Source: Pseudomonas sp. B6002
GTDB lineage: Bacteria > Pseudomonadota > Gammaproteobacteria > Pseudomonadales > Pseudomonadaceae
Assembly (NCBI RefSeq): GCF_013385985.1
Contig: NZ_JACAOY010000010.1
Coordinates: forward strand, 124,001-188,000
Direction: 5' to 3'
Length of the DNA: 64,000 bases
Made by a program: the position numbers and the translations under genes. Of this stretch, positions 36,878 to 45,445 are shown piece after piece (within the stretch, counting starts at the first letter, position 1; every line of letters begins with the position of its first letter). The notes under the pieces were generated by a model that saw nothing but the letters and a program-made list of their open reading frames with translations, made no database searches and had not been told where the DNA came from.

Positions 36878-38320
36878 ATGTTCGATTACCACGCCACACT
36901 CAAGCAGCACTTCAGTGCCCTGCGCACCCGCGCCGAATTCTTCTCGCTGCGTTACGTGCGCGAATCCGGCCAATACCTGTCGGTACGCAAGAACGTCGCC
37001 GAGCCGCCCCACCTGAACCACGACGAAGGCGCGATGCTCACCGTGCGCATCAACGGCGTCGAAGCCTACGCTGCCACTAACGATATTTCCCTCGCGGGCC
37101 TGCAAGCCGCCCTCGAACGCGCCGAACAGCAAGCCCGGCAGATCAAGCCCCACGCCCTGCTCGACCTGCGCGAACAACACGTCTCCAGCGACGTCGCCGA
37201 CTACTTGTCGCCCGAGCTTCAACAGCCCTTCCCTTCCCTGAGCGACTGCTACGCATTGCTCGGCAGCGAATCGGCCGCCGTGCCCAAGGATGAGCGCCTG
37301 GTGAACTGGGAAGTCAGCCTCGGCCTGACTCACGTCGAACAGATCTACCTCAATAACGCCGGCGCCGAACTGCGCCAGGCCCAGCGCTTTGTGTTCCCTG
37401 GCGTCAACGTCACCGCCTACGATGGCAACGACAGCCAGACGCGCACCCTGGGCGGCAGCAACTTCGGCCAACAAGGCGGCTTTGATGTGATCAGCCGTTT
37501 CGGCCTGGTGGGTGCCGCGCCGCGCATCGCCGACGAAGCCCTGCAATTGCTGCTCGCGCCCAACACGCCCAACGGCCCGCGTGACCTGTTGCTGATGCCC
37601 GACCAGATGATCCTGCAGATCCACGAGTCCATCGGCCACCCGCTGGAACTGGATCGCATCCTCGGTGATGAACGCAACTACGCCGGCACCAGCTTTGTGA
37701 AGGCCAGCGATTTCGGCCACCTGCAATACGGCTCCAAACTGCTCAACGTGACCTTCGACCCGGACATCCCCGAACAACTCGCCAGCTACGGCCATGACGA
37801 CGACGGCACCGCCGCCAGCAAGCAGTTCCTGATCCGCGAAGGGCTACTGCTCAAGCCGTTGGGCGGGGCGCTGTCGCAATTCCGTTCGGGCATGAGCGGC
37901 GTGGCCAACAGCCGCGCCAGCAGTTGGAACCGCGCGCCCATCGACCGCATGGCCAACCTGAATATCGAAGCCGGCGATCAGAGCCTTGCGCAACTGATTG
38001 GCGGTGTGGAAAACGGCATCCTGATGTCGACCAACCGCTCGTGGTCCATCGACGATGCGCGCAACAAGTTCCAGTTCGGCTGCGAGTGGGGCCAGCTGAT
38101 CGAGAACGGCGAGCTCAAAGGTGTGGTGAAGAACCCCAACTACCGCGCCATTTCCGCGCACTTCTGGCGCAACCTCAGCGCGGTCGGCGACGCCAGCACC
38201 TTCAAGGTATTGGGCACGCCCAACTGCGGCAAAGGCGAACCCAACCAGGTGATCCGCGTCGGCCATGCCTCGCCCGCCTGCGTATTCAGTGATGTCGACG
38301 TATTTGGGGGAGACGCCTGA
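36878..38320 (+). CDS. TldD-type zinc metallopeptidase (second copy type)
   Basis: This 480-aa protein has the TldD HExxxH zinc motif at H249-E250-H254 (HESIGHPLELD) and the distal Cys segment NCGKGEP near the C-terminus. TldD works with a TldE/PmbA partner as a heterodimeric protease on unfolded peptides such as microcin precursors and CcdA. The start at 36878 (MFDYHATLKQHFSAL) has AAGGA upstream. The partner gene overlaps its stop by one base. It is likely an additional pair, separate from the usual housekeeping tldD and pmbA; that is inference. Confidence 0.88.
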   Translation: MFDYHATLKQHFSALRTRAEFFSLRYVRESGQYLSVRKNVAEPPHLNHDEGAMLTVRINGVEAYAATNDISLAGLQAALERAEQQARQIKPHALLDLREQHVSSDVADYLSPELQQPFPSLSDCYALLGSESAAVPKDERLVNWEVSLGLTHVEQIYLNNAGAELRQAQRFVFPGVNVTAYDGNDSQTRTLGGSNFGQQGGFDVISRFGLVGAAPRIADEALQLLLAPNTPNGPRDLLLMPDQMILQIHESIGHPLELDRILGDERNYAGTSFVKASDFGHLQYGSKLLNVTFDPDIPEQLASYGHDDDGTAASKQFLIREGLLLKPLGGALSQFRSGMSGVANSRASSWNRAPIDRMANLNIEAGDQSLAQLIGGVENGILMSTNRSWSIDDARNKFQFGCEWGQLIENGELKGVVKNPNYRAISAHFWRNLSAVGDASTFKVLGTPNCGKGEPNQVIRVGHASPACVFSDVDVFGGDA

Positions 38321-39636
38321 TGAACAACTTCAAGGCATTGGTGGAATGGCTCAAGCACGCCATCACCGACAACGAACAATTCCACTTGGGTTATGCCGAT
38401 GAAGCGTCCGAGTACGTACGCTTCAACCACGCCAAGGTGCGCCAGGCGGGCCAGGTGCAACAGGCCAGCCTCAACCTGAAGCTGATCAATGACGGCCGCC
38501 ACGCCGACTTGGGCATTACCCTGTCCGGCGAGCCGGAGCTGGACCGTCAGCGCCTCGCCGATGGCCTGCAGCAACTGCGCGAAACGCTGCCGCTGCTGCC
38601 AGAAGATCCGTACCTGCTGCTCAACCACAACGCTTGGCAAAGTAACAACGAACAAACGCGACCGCTGCCTGACCTGGCCCGGGTGTTGGAAGAAATCAGC
38701 CAGGCTGCTGAAGGTGTTGACCTGGTCGGGTTCTACGCCGCTGGCCCCATCAGCCGTGGCTTCGCCAGCTCCGACGGCGCATTCGGCTGGCATCGCGCCA
38801 ATAGCTTCAACTTTGATTTCAGCCTGTTCCACGCCAATGGCGAAGCGGTAAAGGCCAGCTACGCCGGGCACACCTGGGACAGCGCTGAGTTCGCCGAACG
38901 CTTCCAGCAGGCCCGCGAGCAACTTGAGTTCCTTGGCCGACCGCTGCACACCCTCGCACCCGGGCAATACCGCGCCTACCTGGCCCCGGCGGCGATTGAA
39001 GAAATCATCAGCATCATCACCTGGGGCGGTTTTTCTGCCCAGGCCATCGCCAGTAAAGGCAGCTCGTTGCAAAAACTGTATGCCGGCGAGCAATCCCTGA
39101 GCCCGCTGGTGACGGTGAGCGAACAGATCAGCGGTTCCCTGAGCCAGGGGTTTTCCACCGAGGGCTACCCGCGCGGCGATGTCACGCTGATCAATGCGGG
39201 CAAGGCCGAAGGCCAGTTGATCAATTCGCGCAGTGCTGCGGAATACGGTTTGAGCACCAACGGCGCCAGCAGCGATGAATCCCCCAGCGCCTTGCAGATG
39301 GCAGCAGGCGACTTGGCCCAGGCCGATATCCTCAAGCAGTTGGGCACCGGGTTGTACATCAGCAACCTGTGGTACCTGAACTACTCCGACCTGCCCGCCG
39401 CCCGCCTGACCGGCATGACGCGCTTCGCCACGTTCTGGGTGGAAGACGGCGAGATCAAGGCGCCGGTCAGCACCATGCGTTTTGATGACAGCGTGTACAG
39501 CCTGCTCGGCTCGCAACTCGAAGCCCTGACCGCCGATCGGGAACTGCTGTTGTCGGCCAGCACCTACGGCCAGCGCAATACCGCATCCAATCTATTGCCC
39601 GGCGCCCTGGTCAAACGCCTGACCCTCACCCTGTAA
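38320..39636 (+). CDS. TldE/PmbA-type partner subunit
   Basis: This 438-aa subunit resembles TldE/PmbA and lacks a HExxxH motif, as expected for the non-catalytic half. The PmbA-like core includes YLAPAAIEEIISIITWGGFS, SRSAAEYGLSTNG and LYISNLWYLNYSD. Its start overlaps the TldD-type stop (TGATG), so the two are coupled and probably form one complex. Confidence 0.85.
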   Translation: MNNFKALVEWLKHAITDNEQFHLGYADEASEYVRFNHAKVRQAGQVQQASLNLKLINDGRHADLGITLSGEPELDRQRLADGLQQLRETLPLLPEDPYLLLNHNAWQSNNEQTRPLPDLARVLEEISQAAEGVDLVGFYAAGPISRGFASSDGAFGWHRANSFNFDFSLFHANGEAVKASYAGHTWDSAEFAERFQQAREQLEFLGRPLHTLAPGQYRAYLAPAAIEEIISIITWGGFSAQAIASKGSSLQKLYAGEQSLSPLVTVSEQISGSLSQGFSTEGYPRGDVTLINAGKAEGQLINSRSAAEYGLSTNGASSDESPSALQMAAGDLAQADILKQLGTGLYISNLWYLNYSDLPAARLTGMTRFATFWVEDGEIKAPVSTMRFDDSVYSLLGSQLEALTADRELLLSASTYGQRNTASNLLPGALVKRLTLTL

Positions 39637-40037
39637 CCCACCCCGTGCCGGCGATGGCGCCCTCTGGAACACCGCAACATTCAAGGGACCCATCGCCGGC
39701 AAGCCGGCTCCTACGGTGGGTGCGTCATGTAACACCCCGTTCCCGTGTAGGAGCTGGCTTGCCAGCGATTGGGCCCGTAAGCCATGCACCACGCTTAACG
39801 ACGCCATCGCCGGCAAGCCGGCTCCTACAGGGGAATTACCGTCAACGCGACGAAGCTTCCCTTCTCCATACTTTGGCCATTCGGCCTGTTGTTCCCCTCC
39901 AGATTCCCCGTTATAACGGTTAGTGGCACCTAGCCACGTCCGTGCGGTAACAATAATTCCAACCCCGCCGCCCTTAAACCACTTGAGACCAAGTGATGCA
40001 CGACCTTGCCCGGGAAAGGGCAAGCTGGAGCGTTGAC
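39637..40037. other. Intergenic region filled by REP arms
   Basis: This 401-bp gap carries REP arms at 39646-39829. The AT-richer stretch from 39840 to 40037 is the likely promoter of the rhlA-like gene. No gene is seen. Confidence 0.6.
39646..39829. repeat. REP cluster (one truncated and three full arms)
   Basis: A truncated GTGCCGGCGATGGCG arm is followed by CGCCGGCAAGCCGGCTCCTA, then TGTAGGAGCTGGCTTGCCAG, then CGCCGGCAAGCCGGCTCCTA. Different REP arm subtypes are mixed. Confidence 0.85.
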
Positions 40038-40928
40038 ATGAACCATGGAAGTTTTGTCATTGAAAGGCTGTTCAAGCACTACAACGTTCACATAGAGCAA
40101 CTGGGTAACGACCCACACAAGAAAACCGTGCTGATGGTCAACGGCGCGCTGTCCACCACCCGCTCGTTTGCGCGCACCAGCAAATGCCTGGCGGAACACT
40201 TCAATGTGTTGCTGTTCGACCTGCCCTTCTCGGGCTACTCGCGCGAATACAACACCGACCTCGACCTGGTGACCAAGGACGACGAAGTGCAAATGCTGCG
40301 CGCCCTGGTGGAGCGCTTTGAGGTCAACCACCTGGTGTCGGCCTCCTGGGGCGGCATCTCCACATTGCTGACCCTGGCCCACAACCCGCCCTCCATCGAA
40401 AGCTCGGTGGTGATGGCCCTGGCGCCCAACCTCAACCAGGCCATGCTCGACTACGTGGAGCGCGTGCGCGTGCTGATCGAAGCCGATGACAAGTCGGCCG
40501 TTGGCCATTTGCTCAACGAGACCGTCGGCAAATACCTGTCACCCAGGCTCAAGCGCAACAACCATCGCCACCTGTCGACCATGGCCACCACGGAGTACCG
40601 TCAGGCGCGCTTTCATATCCATCAAGTGCTGGCGCTGGGCGATGGCAACTACCTGCCGGCCCTCAAGCAGATTGAAACGCCGGTGCATTTCCTCAACGGC
40701 ACGCTGGACGAATACACCCCGGCCGCCGAGGCGCAGTTGTTCAAGCAATACGTAGGGCGCAGCAGCTTTGCCGTGGCCGAACACACCGGCCATCTGCTCG
40801 ACCTGGAGTCCCGCGAGGCCGCCTTGGCGGTGCACCGTGCGCTGTTGGATTTTTTGGTGGGCAAGGACGCCGCGCTGTCAGATATAGACGAACCGCCAGT
40901 GGGAAAAGGAGCGACGGATGGCGCATAA
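40038..40928 (+). CDS. rhlA: RhlA-like HAA synthase (3-(3-hydroxyalkanoyloxy)alkanoate)
   Basis: This 296-aa alpha/beta-hydrolase closely resembles P. aeruginosa RhlA, which makes the lipid half of rhamnolipids from hydroxyacyl thioesters. The nucleophile elbow is SASWGGIST, with VNHLV just before it. [26 protein letters not shown] and LNQAMLDYV are near-RhlA and differ more from PhaG. The catalytic His is in [12 protein letters not shown] chose ATG 40038 ([16 protein letters not shown]), with GGAG nine bases upstream. No rhlB glycosyltransferase is adjacent; an MFS exporter follows. The product may be free HAA surfactant. Confidence 0.82.
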   Translation: MNHGSFVIERLFKHYNVHIEQLGNDPHKKTVLMVNGALSTTRSFARTSKCLAEHFNVLLFDLPFSGYSREYNTDLDLVTKDDEVQMLRALVERFEVNHLVSASWGGISTLLTLAHNPPSIESSVVMALAPNLNQAMLDYVERVRVLIEADDKSAVGHLLNETVGKYLSPRLKRNNHRHLSTMATTEYRQARFHIHQVLALGDGNYLPALKQIETPVHFLNGTLDEYTPAAEAQLFKQYVGRSSFAVAEHTGHLLDLESREAALAVHRALLDFLVGKDAALSDIDEPPVGKGATDGA

Positions 40929-40964
40929 TCGCCGACACATAGCCTGCTAACAAAAGGGTTTTCC

Positions 40965-42392
40965 ATGCCGAATCGCGTCCCGCTCGATGCCAAGACCGCC
41001 CGCTGGCTACCCTGGGTGGTCGCGATTGCCTTCTTCATGCAGTCGCTGGACGGGACGATTCTCAACACGGCACTGCCGGCCATGGCCCGGGACCTCGCGG
41101 AAAACCCGCTGCGCATGCAAGGGGTGGTGATCGCCTACATGCTCACCGTCGCCTTGCTGATCCCGGCCTCAGGCTGGGTCGCCGACCGTTTCGGCACCAA
41201 GAAGATCTTCTTTGGCGCCATCATGCTGTTCACCCTTGGCTCGCTGCTGTGCGCACTGTCCAGCAGCCTGACCATGCTGGTGGGTGCGCGGGTCATCCAG
41301 GGCTTGGGCGGTGCCTTGATGCTGCCCGTCGGCAGGCTGGTGGTGCTGCGCGCTTACCCCCGCTCCGAGCTGGTGAGGATCATGGGCTTCATCACCATCC
41401 CCGGCCTGCTCGGCCCGTTGCTCGGCCCGACCATGGGCGGCTGGATGGTGCAATACCTGACCTGGCACTGGATCTTCCTGATCAACCTGCCGGTGGGCAT
41501 GGTCGGTTGCTACGCCGTGTGGAAACTGATCCCTGACCTGCGCGGCAGCGAACGCACGCGTTTTGATAGCGTGGGCTTCCTGCTGTTCGGCGCGGCGATG
41601 GTGCTGATCACCATCGCCATGGAAGGCCTGGGCGAACTGCACCTGCCGCACCTGCGAGTGATGTTGCTGCTGTTCGGCGGGCTGGCGTGCCTGGCGGCCT
41701 ATTGGTTGCGGGCCGGGCATATCGATAACCCGCTGTTCTCGCCGGTGCTGTTCAAGACCCGCACCTTTGCCGTGGGCATCCTCGGCAACCTGTTCGCGCG
41801 GCTGGGCAGCGGCGCCCTGCCGTTCCTGGTGCCGTTGCTGTTGCAGGTGGCGCTGGGCTACTCACCGTCGGAAGCCGGCATGAGCATGCTGCCCCTGGCG
41901 GCAGCGGCGATGTTTGCCAAGTCCATCGCCCGCACCCTGATCGAGCGCCTCGGTTACCGCGTCGTGCTGACCGGCAACACCTTGTTCCTCGGCATCATGC
42001 TGGCCAGCATGGGCCTGGTCAGCGAACACACGCCCTACCCGCTGCTGCTGTGCATGCTGGCGATCCTGGGGGCGATCAACTCCCTGCAATTCACCGCGAT
42101 GAACACCGTTACCCTGATCGACCTGGACGACGCCCAGGCCAGCAGCGGCAACAGTTTGCTGTCGGTGGTGGCGCAATTGTCCCTGAGCCTCGGGGTGGCC
42201 TGCGCCGGTGCGCTGCTCGGCGGCTTTACTGCCGAAGCCGGGAACGATGGCGTGGAAAGCGTGCTCGGCGCCTTCCAATTGACCTTCCTCACCGTCGGCA
42301 TCATGGCGATGCTGGCGGCGGCGATCTTCCTGCAATTGTCGCCCACCGACGGCAAACGGGTGGTCAGCCGCGAGCATGATATCGAGCACTAG
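40965..42392 (+). CDS. MFS efflux transporter (DHA2/MdtD-like)
   Basis: This 475-aa protein has about fourteen hydrophobic helices. MFS motifs are WVADRFGTKKIF (motif A) and LDGTILNTALPAMA (DHA2 motif D1). It starts 37 bp after the rhlA-like gene on the same strand, with no terminator between, so the two are probably co-transcribed. MFS genes also sit beside rhamnolipid genes in Burkholderia and beside rhlC in P. aeruginosa. Export of the RhlA product is therefore a reasonable guess. Confidence 0.85.
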   Translation: MPNRVPLDAKTARWLPWVVAIAFFMQSLDGTILNTALPAMARDLAENPLRMQGVVIAYMLTVALLIPASGWVADRFGTKKIFFGAIMLFTLGSLLCALSSSLTMLVGARVIQGLGGALMLPVGRLVVLRAYPRSELVRIMGFITIPGLLGPLLGPTMGGWMVQYLTWHWIFLINLPVGMVGCYAVWKLIPDLRGSERTRFDSVGFLLFGAAMVLITIAMEGLGELHLPHLRVMLLLFGGLACLAAYWLRAGHIDNPLFSPVLFKTRTFAVGILGNLFARLGSGALPFLVPLLLQVALGYSPSEAGMSMLPLAAAAMFAKSIARTLIERLGYRVVLTGNTLFLGIMLASMGLVSEHTPYPLLLCMLAILGAINSLQFTAMNTVTLIDLDDAQASSGNSLLSVVAQLSLSLGVACAGALLGGFTAEAGNDGVESVLGAFQLTFLTVGIMAMLAAAIFLQLSPTDGKRVVSREHDIEH

Positions 42393-42474
42393 CGGGCGTC
42401 TCGTCTAGAACTTGCAGGGAAAATCCTTCGAGACTGGTACACTGCGCAACATTTTGTTTTGCAGAGCCAGTCCC

Positions 42475-43860
42475 GTGACTACCATCGCCACCGCTTTTAA
42501 TACTTTGCCCCTGTCCGCCGCCATGCTGGCTAACCTCGACTCGCTGGGTTATGTCGAGATGACGCAGATCCAGGCGCAAAGCTTGCCGGTGATCCTCAAG
42601 GGGCTGGACCTGATCGCCCAGGCCAAGACCGGCAGCGGCAAGACCGCCGCCTTCGGCATCGGCCTGTTGAACCCGATCAACCCGCGCTACTTCGGCTGCC
42701 AGGCCCTGGTGATGTGCCCGACCCGTGAGTTGGCCGACCAGGTCGCCAAGGAAATCCGTCGCCTGGCCCGTGCCGAAGACAACATCAAGGTACTGACCTT
42801 GTGCGGCGGCGTGTCCCTCGGCCCGCAAATCGCCTCCCTGGAGCACGGCGCCCACGTCATCGTCGGCACCCCGGGCCGCATCCAGCAGCACCTGCGCAAG
42901 GGCTCGCTGGTACTGGACGGATTGAACACGCTGATCCTCGACGAAGCCGACCGCATGCTCGACATGGGTTTCTACGACGCCATCGAAGACATCATCAGCA
43001 AGACCCCGCCGCGCCGCCAGACCCTGCTGTTCTCGGCCACCTACCCGGTGAGCATCAAGCAGTTGGCCTCCAAATTCATGCGCGCGCCGCAACAGGTGAA
43101 GGCCGAAGCGTTCCACTCCGACGACCAGATCGAGCAGCGTTTCTACGAGATCTCGCCGGAAGAGCGTATGGACGCAGTGACCAAGGTGCTGGCGCACTTC
43201 CGTCCGGCCTCCTGCGTGGCGTTCTGCTTTACCAAGCAGCAAGTGCAGGAAACCGTGGATCACCTGACGGCCAAGGGCATTTCCGCCGTTGGCCTGCACG
43301 GCGACCTGGAACAGCGCGACCGTGACCAGGTGCTGGCGATGTTCGCCAACCGCAGTACCTCGGTACTGGTGGCCACCGACGTTGCTGCACGCGGTTTGGA
43401 CATCGACTCGCTGGACATGGTGATCAACGTCGAACTGGCCCGCGACTCGGAAATCCACATCCACCGCGTGGGCCGTACGGGCCGCGCCGGTGAGACCGGC
43501 ATCGCCATCAGCCTGGTGGCGCCGTCCGAAGCGCACCGTGCCCAAGCCATCGAGCAGTTGCAGAAAACCCCGCTGAACTGGGACCAACTGGACAACCTCA
43601 AGCCGCAAAGCGGTGGCCCGTTGCTGCCACAGATGAGCACCCTGTGCATCGCGGCTGGCCGTAAAGACAAGGTTCGCCCGGGTGACATCCTCGGCGCGCT
43701 GACCGGTGAAGCCGGGATTCCGGGTGCCCAGGTGGGCAAGATCGCGATCTTTGATTTCCAGGCCTTCGTGGCGGTGGAACGCGGAATCGCCAAGCAAGCG
43801 TTGCAGCGCTTGAATGACGGCAAGATCAAGGGCCGTTCGTTGCGCGTTCGCATCTTGTAA
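42475..43860 (+). CDS. dbpA: ATP-dependent RNA helicase
   Basis: DbpA (461 aa) is a DEAD-box helicase for 23S rRNA maturation. Motifs include AKTGSGKT, PTRELADQ, LDEADRMLD, SAT, DVAARGLD and HRVGRTGRAG. The C-terminal ~75 residues (AGRKDKVRPGDILGALTGEA) are the DbpA RNA-binding domain, which recognises 23S hairpin 92. I chose the GTG at 42475 (MTTIATAFNTLPLS) by family N-terminus; upstream in-frame codons lack a start with a ribosome-binding site. Confidence 0.95.
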   Translation: MTTIATAFNTLPLSAAMLANLDSLGYVEMTQIQAQSLPVILKGLDLIAQAKTGSGKTAAFGIGLLNPINPRYFGCQALVMCPTRELADQVAKEIRRLARAEDNIKVLTLCGGVSLGPQIASLEHGAHVIVGTPGRIQQHLRKGSLVLDGLNTLILDEADRMLDMGFYDAIEDIISKTPPRRQTLLFSATYPVSIKQLASKFMRAPQQVKAEAFHSDDQIEQRFYEISPEERMDAVTKVLAHFRPASCVAFCFTKQQVQETVDHLTAKGISAVGLHGDLEQRDRDQVLAMFANRSTSVLVATDVAARGLDIDSLDMVINVELARDSEIHIHRVGRTGRAGETGIAISLVAPSEAHRAQAIEQLQKTPLNWDQLDNLKPQSGGPLLPQMSTLCIAAGRKDKVRPGDILGALTGEAGIPGAQVGKIAIFDFQAFVAVERGIAKQALQRLNDGKIKGRSLRVRIL

Positions 43861-43894
43861 GAACCCCACATATTTACTGTGGGAACCGAATCAA

Positions 43895-44014
43895 TGTGGG
43901 AGCAGGCTTGTGTGGGAGCCGGGCTTGCCCGCGATAGCATCACTTCGGTATGTCAGGTACACCGAGGTGATGCTATCGCAGGCAAGCCAGCTCCCACACA
44001 AGCCTGCTCCCACA
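43895..44014. repeat. Nested composite REP
   Basis: Outer arms TGTGGGAGCAGGCTTG / CAAGCCTGCTCCCACA surround inner arms TGTGGGAGCCGGGCTTGCCC / GGCAAGCCAGCTCCCACA. The result is a REP hairpin inserted inside another REP hairpin, in the dbpA downstream gap. Confidence 0.85.
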
Positions 44015-44055
44015 TTTGATTGCATTTCATATTAAGTTTTTGTGAGGACATTGCT

Positions 44056-45234
44056 TTGCGCTCGACCGAAGTTGTGATCATTGGCGCCGGCGCCGCAGGC
44101 TTGATGTGCGCGCTGACCGCTGCCGGGCGTGGGCGCAAGGTGATGTTGATCGACCATGCGAACAAGGCCGGCAAGAAGATCCTGATGTCCGGTGGTGGCC
44201 GCTGCAACTTCACCAATATGTACACCGAGCCGGCCAACTTCCTGTCCCAGAACGCGCACTTCTGCAAATCCGCCCTGGCCCGCTATACCCAGTGGGACTT
44301 CATCGGGCTGGTGGCCAAGCACGGCGTGCCGTACCACGAGAAGAAGCTCGGCCAGCTGTTCTGCGACAACAAGTCCAGTGACATCCTCGGCATGTTGCTG
44401 GACGAGTGCATCCAAGTCGGCGTGAACCTGCACCTGGACACCTCGATCCAGGAAATCGCCAAGGTCGGCGGCGGCTATCAGTTGCAGACCACCTTGGGCG
44501 AACTGCGCTGCGAATCCCTGGTGATCGCCACCGGCGGCCTGTCGATTCCGACACTCGGCGCCACCGGCTTCGGCTACCAGGTGGCCAAGCAGTTCGGCCA
44601 TGAACTGCTGCCGACCCGCGCCGGGTTGGTGCCATTTACCATCACCGACCAGCTCAAGGAGTTGTGTGGCGAGCTGTCTGGCACTTCGGTGGATTGCCTG
44701 GTGAGCTGCAACGATCAGAGCTTTCGCGAGAACATCCTGTTTACTCACCGTGGCCTGAGTGGGCCGGCGATTTTGCAGATTTCCTCGTATTGGGAAAGCG
44801 GCGATACGGTCGAGATCAACCTGCTGCCCGACCACGACGCCCACGCCTGGCTGCAACAGCAACAGGTCGAGCGTCCGAACAGCGAACTGAAAACCCTGCT
44901 GGGCGAGATCTTCACCAAGAAGATGGCCAACCTGCTGGCCGAAACCTGGTTCGCCTCCAAGCCGATGAAGCAGTACACCCACGCCGAAATCGCCGACATC
45001 GCGCAAAAACTCGGCAGCTGGCAGTTGGTGCCTGCGGGCACCGAGGGTTATCGCACCGCGGAAGTCACGCTAGGCGGCGTGGACACGCGGGAAGTGTCGT
45101 CCAAGACCATGGAATCGCTGAAAAGCCCGGGCCTGTACTTTATTGGGGAAGTGCTGGATGTGACCGGTCACCTGGGTGGTTTCAACTTCCAGTGGGCCTG
45201 GGCTTCGGGCTATGCGGCGGCGCAGTACGCCTGA
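44056..45234 (+). CDS. BaiN/YhiN-type NAD(P)/FAD flavoprotein
   Basis: This 392-aa member of the HI0933/BaiN/YhiN flavoprotein family has the N-terminal FAD motif VVIIGAGAAGLMCAL. The family signature KKILMSGGGRCNFTN follows, and the C-terminal FAD segment is YFIGEVLDVTGHLGGFNFQW. The start is a TTG at 44056 with GAGGA seven bases upstream; no ATG is available in frame nearby. The physiological reaction of the family in Pseudomonas is unknown. Confidence 0.88.
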   Translation: MRSTEVVIIGAGAAGLMCALTAAGRGRKVMLIDHANKAGKKILMSGGGRCNFTNMYTEPANFLSQNAHFCKSALARYTQWDFIGLVAKHGVPYHEKKLGQLFCDNKSSDILGMLLDECIQVGVNLHLDTSIQEIAKVGGGYQLQTTLGELRCESLVIATGGLSIPTLGATGFGYQVAKQFGHELLPTRAGLVPFTITDQLKELCGELSGTSVDCLVSCNDQSFRENILFTHRGLSGPAILQISSYWESGDTVEINLLPDHDAHAWLQQQQVERPNSELKTLLGEIFTKKMANLLAETWFASKPMKQYTHAEIADIAQKLGSWQLVPAGTEGYRTAEVTLGGVDTREVSSKTMESLKSPGLYFIGEVLDVTGHLGGFNFQWAWASGYAAAQYA

Positions 45235-45262
45235 CACGGCTTAACCTTGAAATGCTATCCCC

Positions 45263-45334
45263 TGTGGGAGCTGGCTTGCCTGCGATGGCTGTAGTGAATT
45301 CACCACTGCTATCGCAGGCAAGCCAGCTCCCACA
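45263..45334. repeat. REP pair (inverted)
   Basis: Arms TGTGGGAGCTGGCTTGCCTG and the complement lie between the flavoprotein and FUSC genes. Confidence 0.9.
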
Positions 45335-45445
45335 TTGGTTTTGGGGTGACCGAGAAAAATTTGCTGTCAGATGTGATCGCCGCGCTTGCCGTGGCGTCAT
45401 TACTGGCTCAATTTAGCGGCATCGTCCCGGAAGACTCCAGACTTC

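Noticed and set aside
39646-39829. Possible CRISPR array because of repeated ~25-bp units
   Set aside because: The units are inverted REP arms of mixed subtype with irregular spacing, and no cas gene is near.
43865-43883. Short hairpin after dbpA (CCCACA ... TGTGGG) as terminator
   Set aside because: It has only six base pairs and no T-tract, so support is too weak.
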